Assembly: GCA_905479965.1 (NCBI GenBank)
Contig: CAJQOR010000100.1
Coordinates: 1 to 14,895, forward strand
Reading direction: 5' to 3'
DNA from: an uncultured Rhizobiaceae group bacterium
GTDB taxonomy: Bacteria; Pseudomonadota; Alphaproteobacteria; Rhizobiales; Rhizobiaceae
DNA: 14,895 bases
The notes under the pieces were generated by a model, which was given only the letters and a program-made list of their open reading frames with translations, was not told the DNA's origin and made no database searches. How positions within the stretch are numbered: position 1 is the stretch's first letter; each line of letters starts with the position of its first letter. The translations under genes were made by a program, and so were the position numbers. Below are positions 1 through 7,105 of the stretch, piece after piece.

Positions 1-27
1 CTGCAGAATAAGTTTTAAGCGTCGAAT

Positions 28-1728
28 TTAGGTAAGAATTTGAAACCGATCGACGTCAACCAAGCCGTGATCGGTTATTTTAAGATGCGGAATGACAGGA
101 AGAGCTAGGAAAGCAAGTTGCAAAAATGGCTCCTCTAAAACAACGTCCAAAGATTTTGCCGCATCGCGCAAAATAACAAGTTGATCGCGCACTGCCTCAA
201 ACGGTTCGTTACTCATCAAACCCGCAATTGGTAGCGCAACTTCGGCTAAAATTTTTCCATCTTCAACAACCACAAAGCCGCCTTCCAGCTCAACCAAGCG
301 ATTGGCGGCAACCGCCATATCTTCATCATTGGCACCGACGACAGCGATATTGTGATGGTCATGGCAGACGGTGGATGCGATGGCACCGCGCTTGAGACCA
401 AAGCCATTGACAAACCCTGCGGATACATTGCCGTTTTTACCATGCCGCTCAACAATGCCAATTTTAATTAGATCCCGTTCAAGATCTGATCTATCCCCAG
501 CTTTACCCTCAATAATCTCACACGTTAGGTGCTGGGTAATGATTTTACCCGGCACAATGCCAATCACATGGGCTTGATTACCATTGGTTCTCGTCTCAAA
601 TGATTTTGCAGTAAGGGCTTTGGATTGAACACTATTGCGTCCAATGGGGTCGATAATTTGGCGTTGATCAAAGATATCATCTGCAACCAATCTACCCGCA
701 CTATAAACACTATCGATATCGCATGTTTTAAGATCATTTAAGACAACAAGGTCGGCTTTCTTACCTGGAGCGACCAAACCGCGATCCTTCAAACCAAATG
801 CTTTTGCGGCCGATATGGACGCAGCTCGATAAATCGCAAGTTGATCTGAGCCAAGCTCAATGGCTGTTCTAATCACATAGTCAAGATGGCCTTGTTCGGC
901 GATATCAAGCGGATTTCGATCATCGGTACAAATTGCTAAAAACGGCGAATTGCGCTCTGTGATGATCGGTGCAAGGGCATGCAAATCCTTAGAAACCGAT
1001 CCTTCGCGCACCAAGATATGCATACCTTTACGAAGTTTTTCTAATGCCTCATCTGCGGTGGTTGTTTCATGATCTGTTGAAATGCCAGCAGAGAGATATC
1101 CATTGATATCATAGCCTCGCACAAGCGGCGCATGCCCATCGATGTGGCGATCAGAAAACGCTGCAAGCTTATCAAGACATGCATCGTCTTTGTTTAGAAC
1201 ACCAGGATAATTCATAAATTCAGCTAAACCAATTACTTTTGGATGATCTGCATAGGGAATGAGATCTTGCGCGATTAAACGCGCACCAGACGTTTCCATT
1301 TCTGTTGCAGGCACACAAGAAGAGAGCTGAACACGGATATCCATGATCGTGTTTTCAGCGCATTTTAAGAAATACTCAATGCCGCTAATGCCAACCACAT
1401 TGGCAATTTCATGCGGATCACAAATAACCGTTGTCACACCATAAGGAAGCACGCACCGATCAAATTCGTAAGGAGTGACCATGGAGGATTCAATATGCAG
1501 GTGCGTATCGATAAATCCAGGAACGACGATTTTTCCGGAGATATCAACCTCGACATTTCCCTGGTAGATCTCGCATGTACCAACAATCTTATCACCGCAA
1601 ATCGCAATATCTCCAGCCACCAATTCACCGGTAACGAGATCGTAAAAATGACCATTTTTTAAAACGAGATCTGCTTTTTCAACACCTCGACCTTGGACAA
1701 TACGTTTGGCTATTGTTTGCTTATCCAT
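28..1728 (-). CDS. ade: Adenine deaminase
   Basis: This gene encodes a 566-residue cytosolic metalloenzyme that deaminates adenine to hypoxanthine for purine salvage and nitrogen recovery. The amidohydrolase metal site is visible: the HxH of [13 protein letters not shown] (H76, H78), E170 in GLAEFMN, H199 in DGHAP, H220 in STDHE and D269-D270 in ICTDDRNP. The adenine-deaminase-specific C-terminal domain is present, with CHDHHN at 455-460 and GLMS near 503. The length and all landmarks are normal for the family, so it looks intact. The ATG start is preceded by an AGGA ribosome site seven bases upstream. It is the last visible gene of the minus-strand run apaG, trkH, ade, 68 bases after trkH, so it may be co-transcribed, although it has no metabolic link to those genes. 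The stop lies 27 bases from the window edge and no terminator is visible there. Identification is from family motifs and is very secure. Confidence 0.96.
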   Translation of the reverse strand: MDKQTIAKRIVQGRGVEKADLVLKNGHFYDLVTGELVAGDIAICGDKIVGTCEIYQGNVEVDISGKIVVPGFIDTHLHIESSMVTPYEFDRCVLPYGVTTVICDPHEIANVVGISGIEYFLKCAENTIMDIRVQLSSCVPATEMETSGARLIAQDLIPYADHPKVIGLAEFMNYPGVLNKDDACLDKLAAFSDRHIDGHAPLVRGYDINGYLSAGISTDHETTTADEALEKLRKGMHILVREGSVSKDLHALAPIITERNSPFLAICTDDRNPLDIAEQGHLDYVIRTAIELGSDQLAIYRAASISAAKAFGLKDRGLVAPGKKADLVVLNDLKTCDIDSVYSAGRLVADDIFDQRQIIDPIGRNSVQSKALTAKSFETRTNGNQAHVIGIVPGKIITQHLTCEIIEGKAGDRSDLERDLIKIGIVERHGKNGNVSAGFVNGFGLKRGAIASTVCHDHHNIAVVGANDEDMAVAANRLVELEGGFVVVEDGKILAEVALPIAGLMSNEPFEAVRDQLVILRDAAKSLDVVLEEPFLQLAFLALPVIPHLKITDHGLVDVDRFQILT

Positions 1729-1765
1729 GCTGAAATCCTATCTGCAACCCACATATTCGAATCGA

Positions 1766-1787
1766 CGATGCCGATCAAATCGTATCG
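1766..1787 (-). other. Small hairpin in the trkH-ade spacer
   Basis: The 68-base spacer contains an interrupted inverted repeat. CGAT at 1766-1769 pairs with ATCG at 1784-1787, and CGAT at 1772-1775 pairs with ATCG at 1779-1782, around a CAA loop with a two-versus-one-base bulge. No T-run follows on the minus strand, so it is not an intrinsic terminator. It could be an mRNA processing or stability element, an operator, or chance; nothing in the sequence decides between these. Confidence 0.25.
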
Positions 1788-1796
1788 TGTGTGATA

Positions 1797-3254
1797 TCAT
1801 GTTCGCCAAAAACTTGGCAAAAATATAACAAGCAAAGTGAACAGTTCGAGCCGCCCTAACAACATACCAGCAGATAACAACCATTTTGCAGTTGAGCTCA
1901 GCTCAGCGTAATTTCCCGATGGGCCGATTATATCACCAAGTCCGGGGCCAACATTTGCAAGCGCAGAACCAGCACCAGAAAGCGCTGTTGTGGTATCTAA
2001 GCCAGTGAGCTTGAGTGCAAAAGCCAAAACCATGAAGGATGCGATAAACAGAAAGAAAAACGCCATCACTGAAGAAATGACATGTTTTTGAATTGGCCTT
2101 TTGTTAAACATCGGCTTGAATACACCGCTTGGATACATAACGTGGTTGAGGTGCATTTTGACGGCTTGAAATAGAACTTGAAATCTGAAAATTTTGATCC
2201 CGCAGGATGTTGAACCCGCGCAGCCGCCGACAAACATGATTAAAAAGAAAAAGGTAACAGCTTGTGGGCCCCAAGCGCCATAATCGGTTGAAGCGTAGCC
2301 AGTACCTGTGACGATTGAGACAACATTAAATGCTGCGTAGCGCAGCGCATCAAGACCTTGATGCGAGCCGCTTACAACAGCCATTATCATGGCCATTATG
2401 ATGCAAAAACCTAAAAATAATAAAAATGCACGAACCTGAAGATCTTGTAAAAGCGGTTTATAACGCCCCTGCAACATCTGCACATATAAGATAAATGGAA
2501 TTGATCCTAAAATCATAAATACAATGGCAACCGTATCAATCGCAGCGCTGTTAAAATGCCCGATGGAGCCGTCTTTGGTTGAAAAACCACCTGTCGCAAC
2601 AGTGGTCATTGCGTGAATGACAGCATCATCAACTGCCATGCCGGCAACGACATATAAGATCGCACATAATCCCGTGACCGCAATAAACACCAGAGTAATC
2701 GAAGATGATATTTGCCGGGTTCTAGGCAAGATTTTTTCCGCCGTGTCGAAAGCCTCGGCCTTAAACAGCTGCATACCACCAATTTGTAACATTGGAAGCA
2801 CCGCGATCGCCATAACGATAATTCCCAGACCACCAAGCCATTGTAAGAGACCACGCCAAAACAAAATCCCCGGAGGGACGCGATCTAACCCCGTGATCAC
2901 CGTCGCGCCCGTTGTTGTTAATCCTGACATAGATTCAAAAAAAGCGTCGGTATAATTATCAACGACACCGGACCATAAAAATGGCAAGGCGCCAAATGCA
3001 ACCAGTGCTGTCCACGCGCACACTGTCATGAGCAGGGCTTGGCGCGTTGATAAGCCTTTTGGGATGCCGCGGGTTGATAAAAACATCAACAAGCCAGCAA
3101 GGAGCGTTAATCCCGAAGAAATAACAAAAACCTGCCAATCAGGATTGCCAACCGCTGCATCCACAAATGCAGGCAATAGCATAGAGGCCCCGAGTGTGAT
3201 TACCAACACTCCGGTGACCAATACGACTGGTCTAAAGTCGATTATGCTGTTCAA
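1797..3254 (-). CDS. trkH: TrkH-family potassium uptake protein
   Basis: This gene encodes a 485-residue inner-membrane subunit of a Trk K+ transporter, which works with the cytosolic NAD-binding regulator TrkA (not in this window). Many hydrophobic segments are present. The four pore loops that form the selectivity filter can be read in order: GLTTTGAT (111-118), TVATGGFST (218-226), SIVTGTGY (313-320) and LANVGPGLG (432-440). Other family hallmarks are [10 protein letters not shown] (138-147), GGMQL (159-163), GGCAGST (343-349) and the C-terminal [10 protein letters not shown] (467-476). The length matches E. coli TrkH (about 483). The start codon is TTG, and it overlaps the apaG stop in the four bases TTGA, which suggests translational coupling. 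The N-terminus from this TTG aligns with known TrkH proteins, whereas the next internal Met (residue 25) would remove part of the first helix. The usual GGG after GGCAGST reads SCG here, a mild variation. Function is secure; regulation is inferred. Confidence 0.95.
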   Translation of the reverse strand: MNSIIDFRPVVLVTGVLVITLGASMLLPAFVDAAVGNPDWQVFVISSGLTLLAGLLMFLSTRGIPKGLSTRQALLMTVCAWTALVAFGALPFLWSGVVDNYTDAFFESMSGLTTTGATVITGLDRVPPGILFWRGLLQWLGGLGIIVMAIAVLPMLQIGGMQLFKAEAFDTAEKILPRTRQISSSITLVFIAVTGLCAILYVVAGMAVDDAVIHAMTTVATGGFSTKDGSIGHFNSAAIDTVAIVFMILGSIPFILYVQMLQGRYKPLLQDLQVRAFLLFLGFCIIMAMIMAVVSGSHQGLDALRYAAFNVVSIVTGTGYASTDYGAWGPQAVTFFFLIMFVGGCAGSTSCGIKIFRFQVLFQAVKMHLNHVMYPSGVFKPMFNKRPIQKHVISSVMAFFFLFIASFMVLAFALKLTGLDTTTALSGAGSALANVGPGLGDIIGPSGNYAELSSTAKWLLSAGMLLGRLELFTLLVIFLPSFWRT

Positions 3255-3643
3255 TTAAGCACTCTTTTTTGGTCGGGCAAATCCAGCGAAAACGCTGGTA
3301 TGGCAACATCAAACAATGCCCCATCATCTGTCTGAAATTGATACGTTCCGAACATAATACCAGAAGGCGTATCAAGCGGGCAACCGGAAGAATATTCATA
3401 ACTGCTATTGGGATCGATAAAAGGCTCTTCGCCCACTACACCCTTACCGGAAATCTCGTCGACTAAGCCATTAGCATCGGTGATGTTCCAATAGCGATTG
3501 ATCAATTGAACGCGTTTATCTGAATGATTGACGACCGTAATTTGATAGCCCCAAACATAACAGCAATCCTCCGGATCAGATTGCTCATCGAGATAAAATG
3601 GTTCAACCGCAACTTCGATTTCATGTGTTGTGGCTTTATACAT
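3251..3643 (-). CDS. apaG: ApaG family protein
   Basis: This gene encodes a 130-residue single-domain protein with the ApaG (DUF525) fibronectin-III-like fold. Its biochemical role is unsettled; in enterobacteria it is linked to Co2+ resistance and Mg2+ efflux. Diagnostic parts are the N-terminal [15 protein letters not shown], the WGYQITVVN strand, the glycine-rich GKGVVGEEP loop, and the C-terminal run GTYQF through [12 protein letters not shown]. The frame stays open to a GTG at 3655, but that codon has no ribosome site. I chose the ATG at 3643 because ApaG proteins typically begin MYxA and because GGA lies seven bases upstream; the adjacent ATG at 3646 is also possible. Its stop overlaps the trkH TTG start, so apaG and trkH are probably coupled, an interesting pairing of a divalent cation protein with a K+ transporter. 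The family call is secure, the start less so. Confidence 0.93.
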   Translation of the reverse strand: MYKATTHEIEVAVEPFYLDEQSDPEDCCYVWGYQITVVNHSDKRVQLINRYWNITDANGLVDEISGKGVVGEEPFIDPNSSYEYSSGCPLDTPSGIMFGTYQFQTDDGALFDVAIPAFSLDLPDQKRVLN

Positions 3644-3660
3644 CATCTCATCCACTTGAT

Positions 3661-3688
3661 ATTATAAGCATTAATTTCGTTACCAAAA
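3661..3688 (-). promoter_or_regulatory. Possible apaG-trkH promoter
   Basis: On the minus strand a perfect TATAAT lies at 3661-3666, with a weak -35-like TTTTGG at 3683-3688 and a 16-base spacer. Transcription would begin near 3654. That places the GTG at 3655 outside the message and supports the ATG at 3643-3646. A perfect 10-base palindrome, GGCAATTGCC (3692-3701), lies just upstream of the -35 box and could be an operator half-site, though this is speculative. The -10 match is good and the -35 poor. Confidence 0.4.
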
Positions 3689-3790
3689 AACGGCAATTGC
3701 CTTATTGTATAGCTGAAAACCAAGGTCAAGTAGAAACCAAACTAGAACAAGCTAATGTCCTATTATAACGTAGTTTTGAGAATTGGTCAT

Positions 3791-3817
3791 TTGCTCTTTA
3801 GTCATACAGTCTATATT
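3791..3817 (+). promoter_or_regulatory. Weak candidate promoter for the CDP-alcohol phosphatidyltransferase gene
   Basis: TATATT at 3812-3817 could be a -10 element and TTGCTC at 3791-3796 a -35, but the spacer is only 15 bases. Transcription would start about 20 bases before the ATG at 3845, leaving room for the AAGG ribosome site near 3834. The rest of the roughly 200-base divergent spacer (3644-3844) shows nothing else I can support. Confidence 0.25.
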
Positions 3818-3844
3818 AGAAGCCGAAATTACTAAGGCAGTAGA

Positions 3845-4459
3845 ATGTTAGATGGCGCAGCAAGACGGGTATTAGACCCAACTTTAGACAAAATGGGGGC
3901 ATATTTGGCCACCAAGGGTGCATCCGCAAATGCGGTCACACTCGCCTCGTTTGCGATCGGGATGATCTCGGCGGGGTTGATTGCGCTTGGATTTATGATC
4001 CCGGGTCTGGTTCTATTGCTTTTAAGCCGATTAGGTGATGGGTTAGATGGTGCTGTTGCAAGACATACGCAAACGTCTGATTTTGGTGGTTTTTTAGATA
4101 TTGTTTTAGATTTTGCATTTTATGGCGCAATTCCACTGGCGTTCATCATTTTTGACCCAGCAAATAACGCAATTGCGGGCGCAGTTTTACTCTTTGCGTT
4201 TTATGTCAATGGCGCAAGCTTTTTAGCTTATTCAATATTGGCTGAAAAATACCGCTTACAAACGGATGTGCGTGGTGAGAAGTCGATCTATTTCACGACA
4301 GGGTTGGCTGAAGCGACAGAGACATTTGCAGCGTTTGCAATTTTCTGCTTGTTTCCAGGCTATTTCGCGATCGTTGCTTACATTTTTGCAGCAATTTGTG
4401 TCTACACGGCGTTTTCAAGAATTGTGTTGGCCTGGAGCGCATTTAAGCCAACTCAATAG
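3845..4459 (+). CDS. CDP-alcohol phosphatidyltransferase family protein
   Basis: This gene encodes a 204-residue integral membrane enzyme of the class that transfers a phosphatidyl group from a CDP-activated lipid to an alcohol. The specific alcohol cannot be told from sequence. The signature is at 65-89: DGLDGAVAR, then seven residues, then G81, D85 and D89, giving the four metal-binding and catalytic aspartates D65, D68, D85 and D89. The gap between the AR pair and G81 is one residue shorter than in the classical DGxxARx8GxxxDxxxD pattern. Hydrophobic segments flank the motif at about 28-62 and 90-135, with more at 160-198. The ATG is preceded by AAGG about seven bases upstream. It stands alone on the plus strand between two minus-strand genes and ends in its own terminator. 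It could act in cardiolipin, phosphatidylglycerol or a less common lipid pathway. The family call is strong; no gene symbol is justified. Confidence 0.9.
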   Translation: MLDGAARRVLDPTLDKMGAYLATKGASANAVTLASFAIGMISAGLIALGFMIPGLVLLLLSRLGDGLDGAVARHTQTSDFGGFLDIVLDFAFYGAIPLAFIIFDPANNAIAGAVLLFAFYVNGASFLAYSILAEKYRLQTDVRGEKSIYFTTGLAEATETFAAFAIFCLFPGYFAIVAYIFAAICVYTAFSRIVLAWSAFKPTQ

Positions 4460-4479
4460 GCCAACACATTATTTTTTTT
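4423..4479 (+). terminator. Intrinsic terminator overlapping the CDP-alcohol transferase stop
   Basis: A perfect 11-base inverted repeat, TGTGTTGGCCT (4423-4433) and AGGCCAACACA (4458-4468), encloses a 24-base loop and is followed by eight consecutive T residues at 4472-4479. The 5' arm lies inside the last codons of the gene and the 3' arm starts at its stop codon. No T-run follows the repeat on the minus strand, so it should act mainly on plus-strand transcripts and not on metZ mRNA. The long loop is less usual than the stem and T-tract. Confidence 0.75.
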
Positions 4480-4488
4480 CTAATCAGA

Positions 4489-5673
4489 TTAGATATTTTG
4501 CAAGGCTTGATCGAGATCTTCCAGCAAGTCATCTACATCTTCAATACCAATAGAAACACGAACTGTGCCTTCGGTAATGCCAAGCTCGGCGCGATCTTCC
4601 TCTGCAAGGTTTTTATGAGTTGTCGTCGCAGGATGGGTGATCAAGCTTTTCGCATCACCCAAATTGTTTGAAATACTGATGATATCAAGTGCATTTTGGA
4701 ACTTAAATGCCGCTTGCTGGCCACGCTTTAATTCAAAGGCCACAAGCGTCGAACCAGCTTTCATCTGCTTTGCAACGATGTCTGCCTGCGGGTGATCCGC
4801 ACGACCTGGATAAATTACTTTGCCCACCGCATTATGCTCAGCCAGATAATCAGCCACAGCGCGTGCACTTCGCGTCTGCTGATCAACGCGCAATGACAGC
4901 GTTTCCATACCCTTGAGCATCGTCCAAGCATTAAATGGAGACATTGATGGGCCTGTATGACGATAATAATCATGCAGATGTTCATCAATCCATTCTTTGT
5001 CGGACAAGATCATCCCGCCCAGACACCGCCCCTGACCATCAATATGTTTAGTTGTTGAATAAACAACGATATGCGCACCCAGTTCCAACGGTTTTTGATA
5101 TAAAGGCGTGGCAAAAACATTATCGACCACAAGCTTTGCACCGACTTGATTGGCAAGCTTTGCAACACCTGCAATATCAATCACTTCCAAAGTTGGATTT
5201 GTTGGACTTTCAAGGAACATAAGCTTGGTATTGGGGCGAATAGCTTCTTCCCAATTTTCCAAATGAGTACCATCAACCAAGGTTGTTTCAATGCCATATT
5301 TTGGCATTAGTTTTTCAACAACCCAGCGGCATGACCCAAATAATGCGCGCGCTGCAACCACATGATCCCCGGCTTGCACCTGACACATTAATGCAGCCGT
5401 AACAGCAGCCATCCCTGATGCCGTAGCACGTGCATCTTCAGCACCTTCCAGCTCGCACATACGCTTTTCAAACATATCAACCGTTGGGTTTGCGTATCTT
5501 GAATAGATAAAGCCATCTTCTTCGCCCAAAAAACGCGCTTGCGCAGATTCTGAGCTTTCGTAAATAAAGCCTTGGGTTAAATATAGAGCTTCTGAAGTTT
5601 CACCAAATTGGGAACGCGTTGTTCCTGAATGAACCAGTTGCGTTGCGGGTCGCAGTTTTTTCTTCTCAGTCAT
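4489..5673 (-). CDS. metZ: O-succinylhomoserine sulfhydrylase
   Basis: This gene encodes a 394-residue cytosolic PLP enzyme of the Cys/Met metabolism family that makes homocysteine from an activated homoserine ester and sulfide in methionine synthesis. Visible motifs, numbered from the chosen start, are YSRYANPT (57-64), the SGMAAV loop near 86-91, ESPTNP (155-160), the VVDNVFATP strand and STTKHIDG with PLP-binding K209. Sequence and length fit the MetZ group better than MetY, which is usually longer. The frame extends to a GTG at 5733, but that codon lies inside a terminator hairpin. The ATG at 5673 has GGAAAG a few bases upstream and gives the expected MTEKKKLRPAT N-terminus. The leader carries a SAM-II riboswitch plus terminator, so transcription should fall when SAM is plentiful, which independently confirms a methionine role. 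It converges on the CDP-alcohol transferase and diverges from dcd. Acetyl versus succinyl donor preference is inferred from family only. Confidence 0.95.
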   Translation of the reverse strand: MTEKKKLRPATQLVHSGTTRSQFGETSEALYLTQGFIYESSESAQARFLGEEDGFIYSRYANPTVDMFEKRMCELEGAEDARATASGMAAVTAALMCQVQAGDHVVAARALFGSCRWVVEKLMPKYGIETTLVDGTHLENWEEAIRPNTKLMFLESPTNPTLEVIDIAGVAKLANQVGAKLVVDNVFATPLYQKPLELGAHIVVYSTTKHIDGQGRCLGGMILSDKEWIDEHLHDYYRHTGPSMSPFNAWTMLKGMETLSLRVDQQTRSARAVADYLAEHNAVGKVIYPGRADHPQADIVAKQMKAGSTLVAFELKRGQQAAFKFQNALDIISISNNLGDAKSLITHPATTTHKNLAEEDRAELGITEGTVRVSIGIEDVDDLLEDLDQALQNI

Positions 5674-5714
5674 TTTCTTTCCAACAATGAACATTTGCCA
5701 GATAAACTGGCAAT

Positions 5715-5744
5715 AAAAAACCGGCTTGCACACGCCAGCCGGTT
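5715..5744 (-). terminator. Intrinsic terminator in the metZ leader
   Basis: On the minus strand AACCGGCT (5744-5737) and AGCCGGTT (5726-5719) form a perfect 8-bp stem with a 10-base loop. The sequence runs straight into six U residues (5720-5715, the first two within the stem). It lies between the SAM-II aptamer and the metZ ribosome site, the usual position for a transcription-attenuating expression platform. The 3' arm can instead pair with the aptamer loop (see the antiterminator entry). Confidence 0.88.
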
Positions 5745-5806
5745 CACACGTCTATTCTTGAACGCACGACCTTTTAGCGAGTTATTTTATGTGGCTGCAA
5801 GCCGGT
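5720..5806 (-). promoter_or_regulatory. Antiterminator pairing of the metZ attenuator
   Basis: On the minus strand ACCGGCTTGCA (5806-5796), inside the SAM-II loop, is perfectly complementary over 11 bases to TGCAAGCCGGT (5730-5720), which includes most of the terminator 3' arm. The terminator 5' arm repeats ACCGGCT (5743-5737), so the two copies compete for one partner. The long-range helix uses three bases of the pseudoknot strand, so it should exclude the SAM-bound fold. The inferred logic is: without SAM, antiterminator and metZ on; with SAM, pseudoknot, terminator and metZ off. Confidence 0.75.
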
Positions 5807-5822
5807 CGGCCAAATCACCACG
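5767..5822 (-). promoter_or_regulatory. SAM-II riboswitch aptamer
   Basis: The minus strand carries the SAM-II (metA motif) consensus. P1 is GTGGT (5821-5817) with GCCAC (5795-5791). The conserved loop starts GATTTGG, contains CGACC (5808-5804) and ends CTTGCA. After an A-rich linker comes the conserved GCTAAAA (5778-5772). The pseudoknot P2 pairs CGACC with GGTCG (5771-5767), five perfect pairs. This class is known upstream of metA and metZ genes in alphaproteobacteria and binds S-adenosylmethionine. It sits just after a plausible promoter and about 95 bases before the metZ ATG, followed by an intrinsic terminator. Confidence 0.95.
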
Positions 5823-5834
5823 GGATAAGGATCA

Positions 5835-5861
5835 ATTATCACGTCGATAAACTTGCGTCAA
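5835..5861 (-). promoter_or_regulatory. Probable metZ promoter
   Basis: On the minus strand TTGACG at 5861-5856 matches a sigma-70 -35 box. The -10 is best read as GATAAT (5840-5835, 15-base spacer) or the overlapping TAATTG (5838-5833, 17-base spacer). Either puts the start of transcription near 5827, just ahead of the SAM-II P1 stem. The -35 is half of a GTCAATTGAC palindrome whose other strand reads TTGACA toward dcd, but no good -10 follows on that side. Confidence 0.5.
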
Positions 5862-5917
5862 TTGACATGAGCTGCAAGAAATAGCCGACGAAAAATGACT
5901 TTAGACTAGGTGATGAT

Positions 5918-7027
5918 ATGACGAACGATGTTCGTGAAACCGGAATTTTATCAGACAGGCTTATTTCTCAGCTTTTTGATAGCGGTAAACTTATAAGCAC
6001 TAAAGCACTTGATAGCGACCAAATACAGCCCGCGAGCCTGGACTTGCGTTTGGGCGCAAAAGCCTATCGCGTCCGCGCAAGTTTTTTGCCTGGCCCCAAC
6101 AGTACGGTGGACGAAAAGCTTCAGCGATTAAAGCTTCACGAGATTGATCTCACCGAAGGTGCGGTTTTAGAGACGGGTTGTGTTTACATAGTTCCATTAT
6201 TGGAAAGCTTGGCATTGCCATCAGAAATATCAGCATCTGCAAATCCAAAAAGCTCAACAGGCAGGCTTGATATATTCACCCGTGTGATGACAGATTACGG
6301 TCCGGAATTTGATAAAATCGTCGCTGGCTATCATGGCCCATTATGGATGGAGGTTAGCCCGCGTACCTTCCCGATTGTGGCCCGCACTGGCTCGCGCCTT
6401 TCACAAATCAGGTTCCGAAAAGGCAATTCGCTTTTAAGCTCTGATGACGTTGCCGACCTGCATGAAAAAGAAACATTAAACGATGCTGAAAACCCATCCA
6501 TTTCTGATGGTGGTATTGGCATGTCGATTGATTTGGTCGGAAGCGGTGAAGGTTCACTTGTTGGGTATCGCGGCAAGCATCATACAAGCGTTGTGGACGT
6601 TGACAAAAAAGCCGCTCAAAACGTCTATGATTTTTGGGAGCCCTTATATAACCGTGGCCGGCCTGAGCTTATTCTCGATCCTGATGAATTTTATATTCTT
6701 GTATCGCAAGAAGCTGTGCATGTGCCGCCATTATATGCAGCTGAAATGACACCCTTTGATCCGCTCGTTGGTGAATTTCGCGTGCATTACGCTGGCTTTT
6801 TTGACCCAGGCTTTGGCAATTCATCAGCCGGGGGCACGGGAAGTCGGGCCGTACTGGAAGTGCGCAGCCATGAAGTGCCGTTTATTCTAGAGCACGGGCA
6901 AATTGTTGGGCGGCTTGTCTATGAGCACATGCTTGAAAAACCAAGTGCGCTTTATGGAGCGGACCTTAAATCCAATTATCAGGCGCAAGGTCTCAAACTC
7001 TCCAAGCATTTTCGCTTAGAAGACTAG
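5918..7027 (+). CDS. dcd: 2'-deoxycytidine 5'-triphosphate deaminase, tandem-domain form
   Basis: This gene encodes a 369-residue cytosolic enzyme that deaminates dCTP to dUTP, feeding dTMP synthesis. It is about twice the length of E. coli Dcd and belongs to the long alphaproteobacterial form with two related halves. The N-terminal half has IQPASLDLRLG (36-46) and the KSSTGR motif (111-116, resembling the active-site Ser and Arg of short Dcd), then E145 in LWMEVSP. The C-terminal half has PASLD-like features lost, but keeps YAGFFDPGFG (291-300), resembling the AHxxDPGW motif of short Dcd, and E314 in AVLEVRSHEVPF. So the active-site pieces are spread over both halves. The ATG follows AGGTGA by about four bases. 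It diverges from metZ and starts a run of plus-strand genes (ppk2 78 bases on). The family call is strong; which half is catalytic is not decided by sequence alone. Confidence 0.93.
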   Translation: MTNDVRETGILSDRLISQLFDSGKLISTKALDSDQIQPASLDLRLGAKAYRVRASFLPGPNSTVDEKLQRLKLHEIDLTEGAVLETGCVYIVPLLESLALPSEISASANPKSSTGRLDIFTRVMTDYGPEFDKIVAGYHGPLWMEVSPRTFPIVARTGSRLSQIRFRKGNSLLSSDDVADLHEKETLNDAENPSISDGGIGMSIDLVGSGEGSLVGYRGKHHTSVVDVDKKAAQNVYDFWEPLYNRGRPELILDPDEFYILVSQEAVHVPPLYAAEMTPFDPLVGEFRVHYAGFFDPGFGNSSAGGTGSRAVLEVRSHEVPFILEHGQIVGRLVYEHMLEKPSALYGADLKSNYQAQGLKLSKHFRLED

Positions 7028-7105
7028 GCGCGTAAACAGATACTTGCAAAAATGATCTAAATGTGCGCTCATTTGCGTATAAGAACCCAAAGAATAAGTG
7101 ATGAT

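Noticed and set aside
1..6. PstI site CTGCAG at the very first bases
   Set aside because: Could mark a cloning boundary, but a six-base site at a window edge proves nothing.
5674..5733. A 20-residue N-terminal extension of metZ from a GTG at 5733
   Set aside because: It lies inside the leader terminator hairpin, has no ribosome site and does not resemble MetZ; the ATG at 5673 has a clear site.
5902..5907. TAGACT as a -10 for dcd with the TTGACA at 5862
   Set aside because: The spacer would be 34 bases, far beyond a working promoter.
7061..7105. 15-residue extension of ppk2 from an ATG at 7061
   Set aside because: No ribosome site at 7061; the ATG at 7106 has one and fits the family N-terminus.
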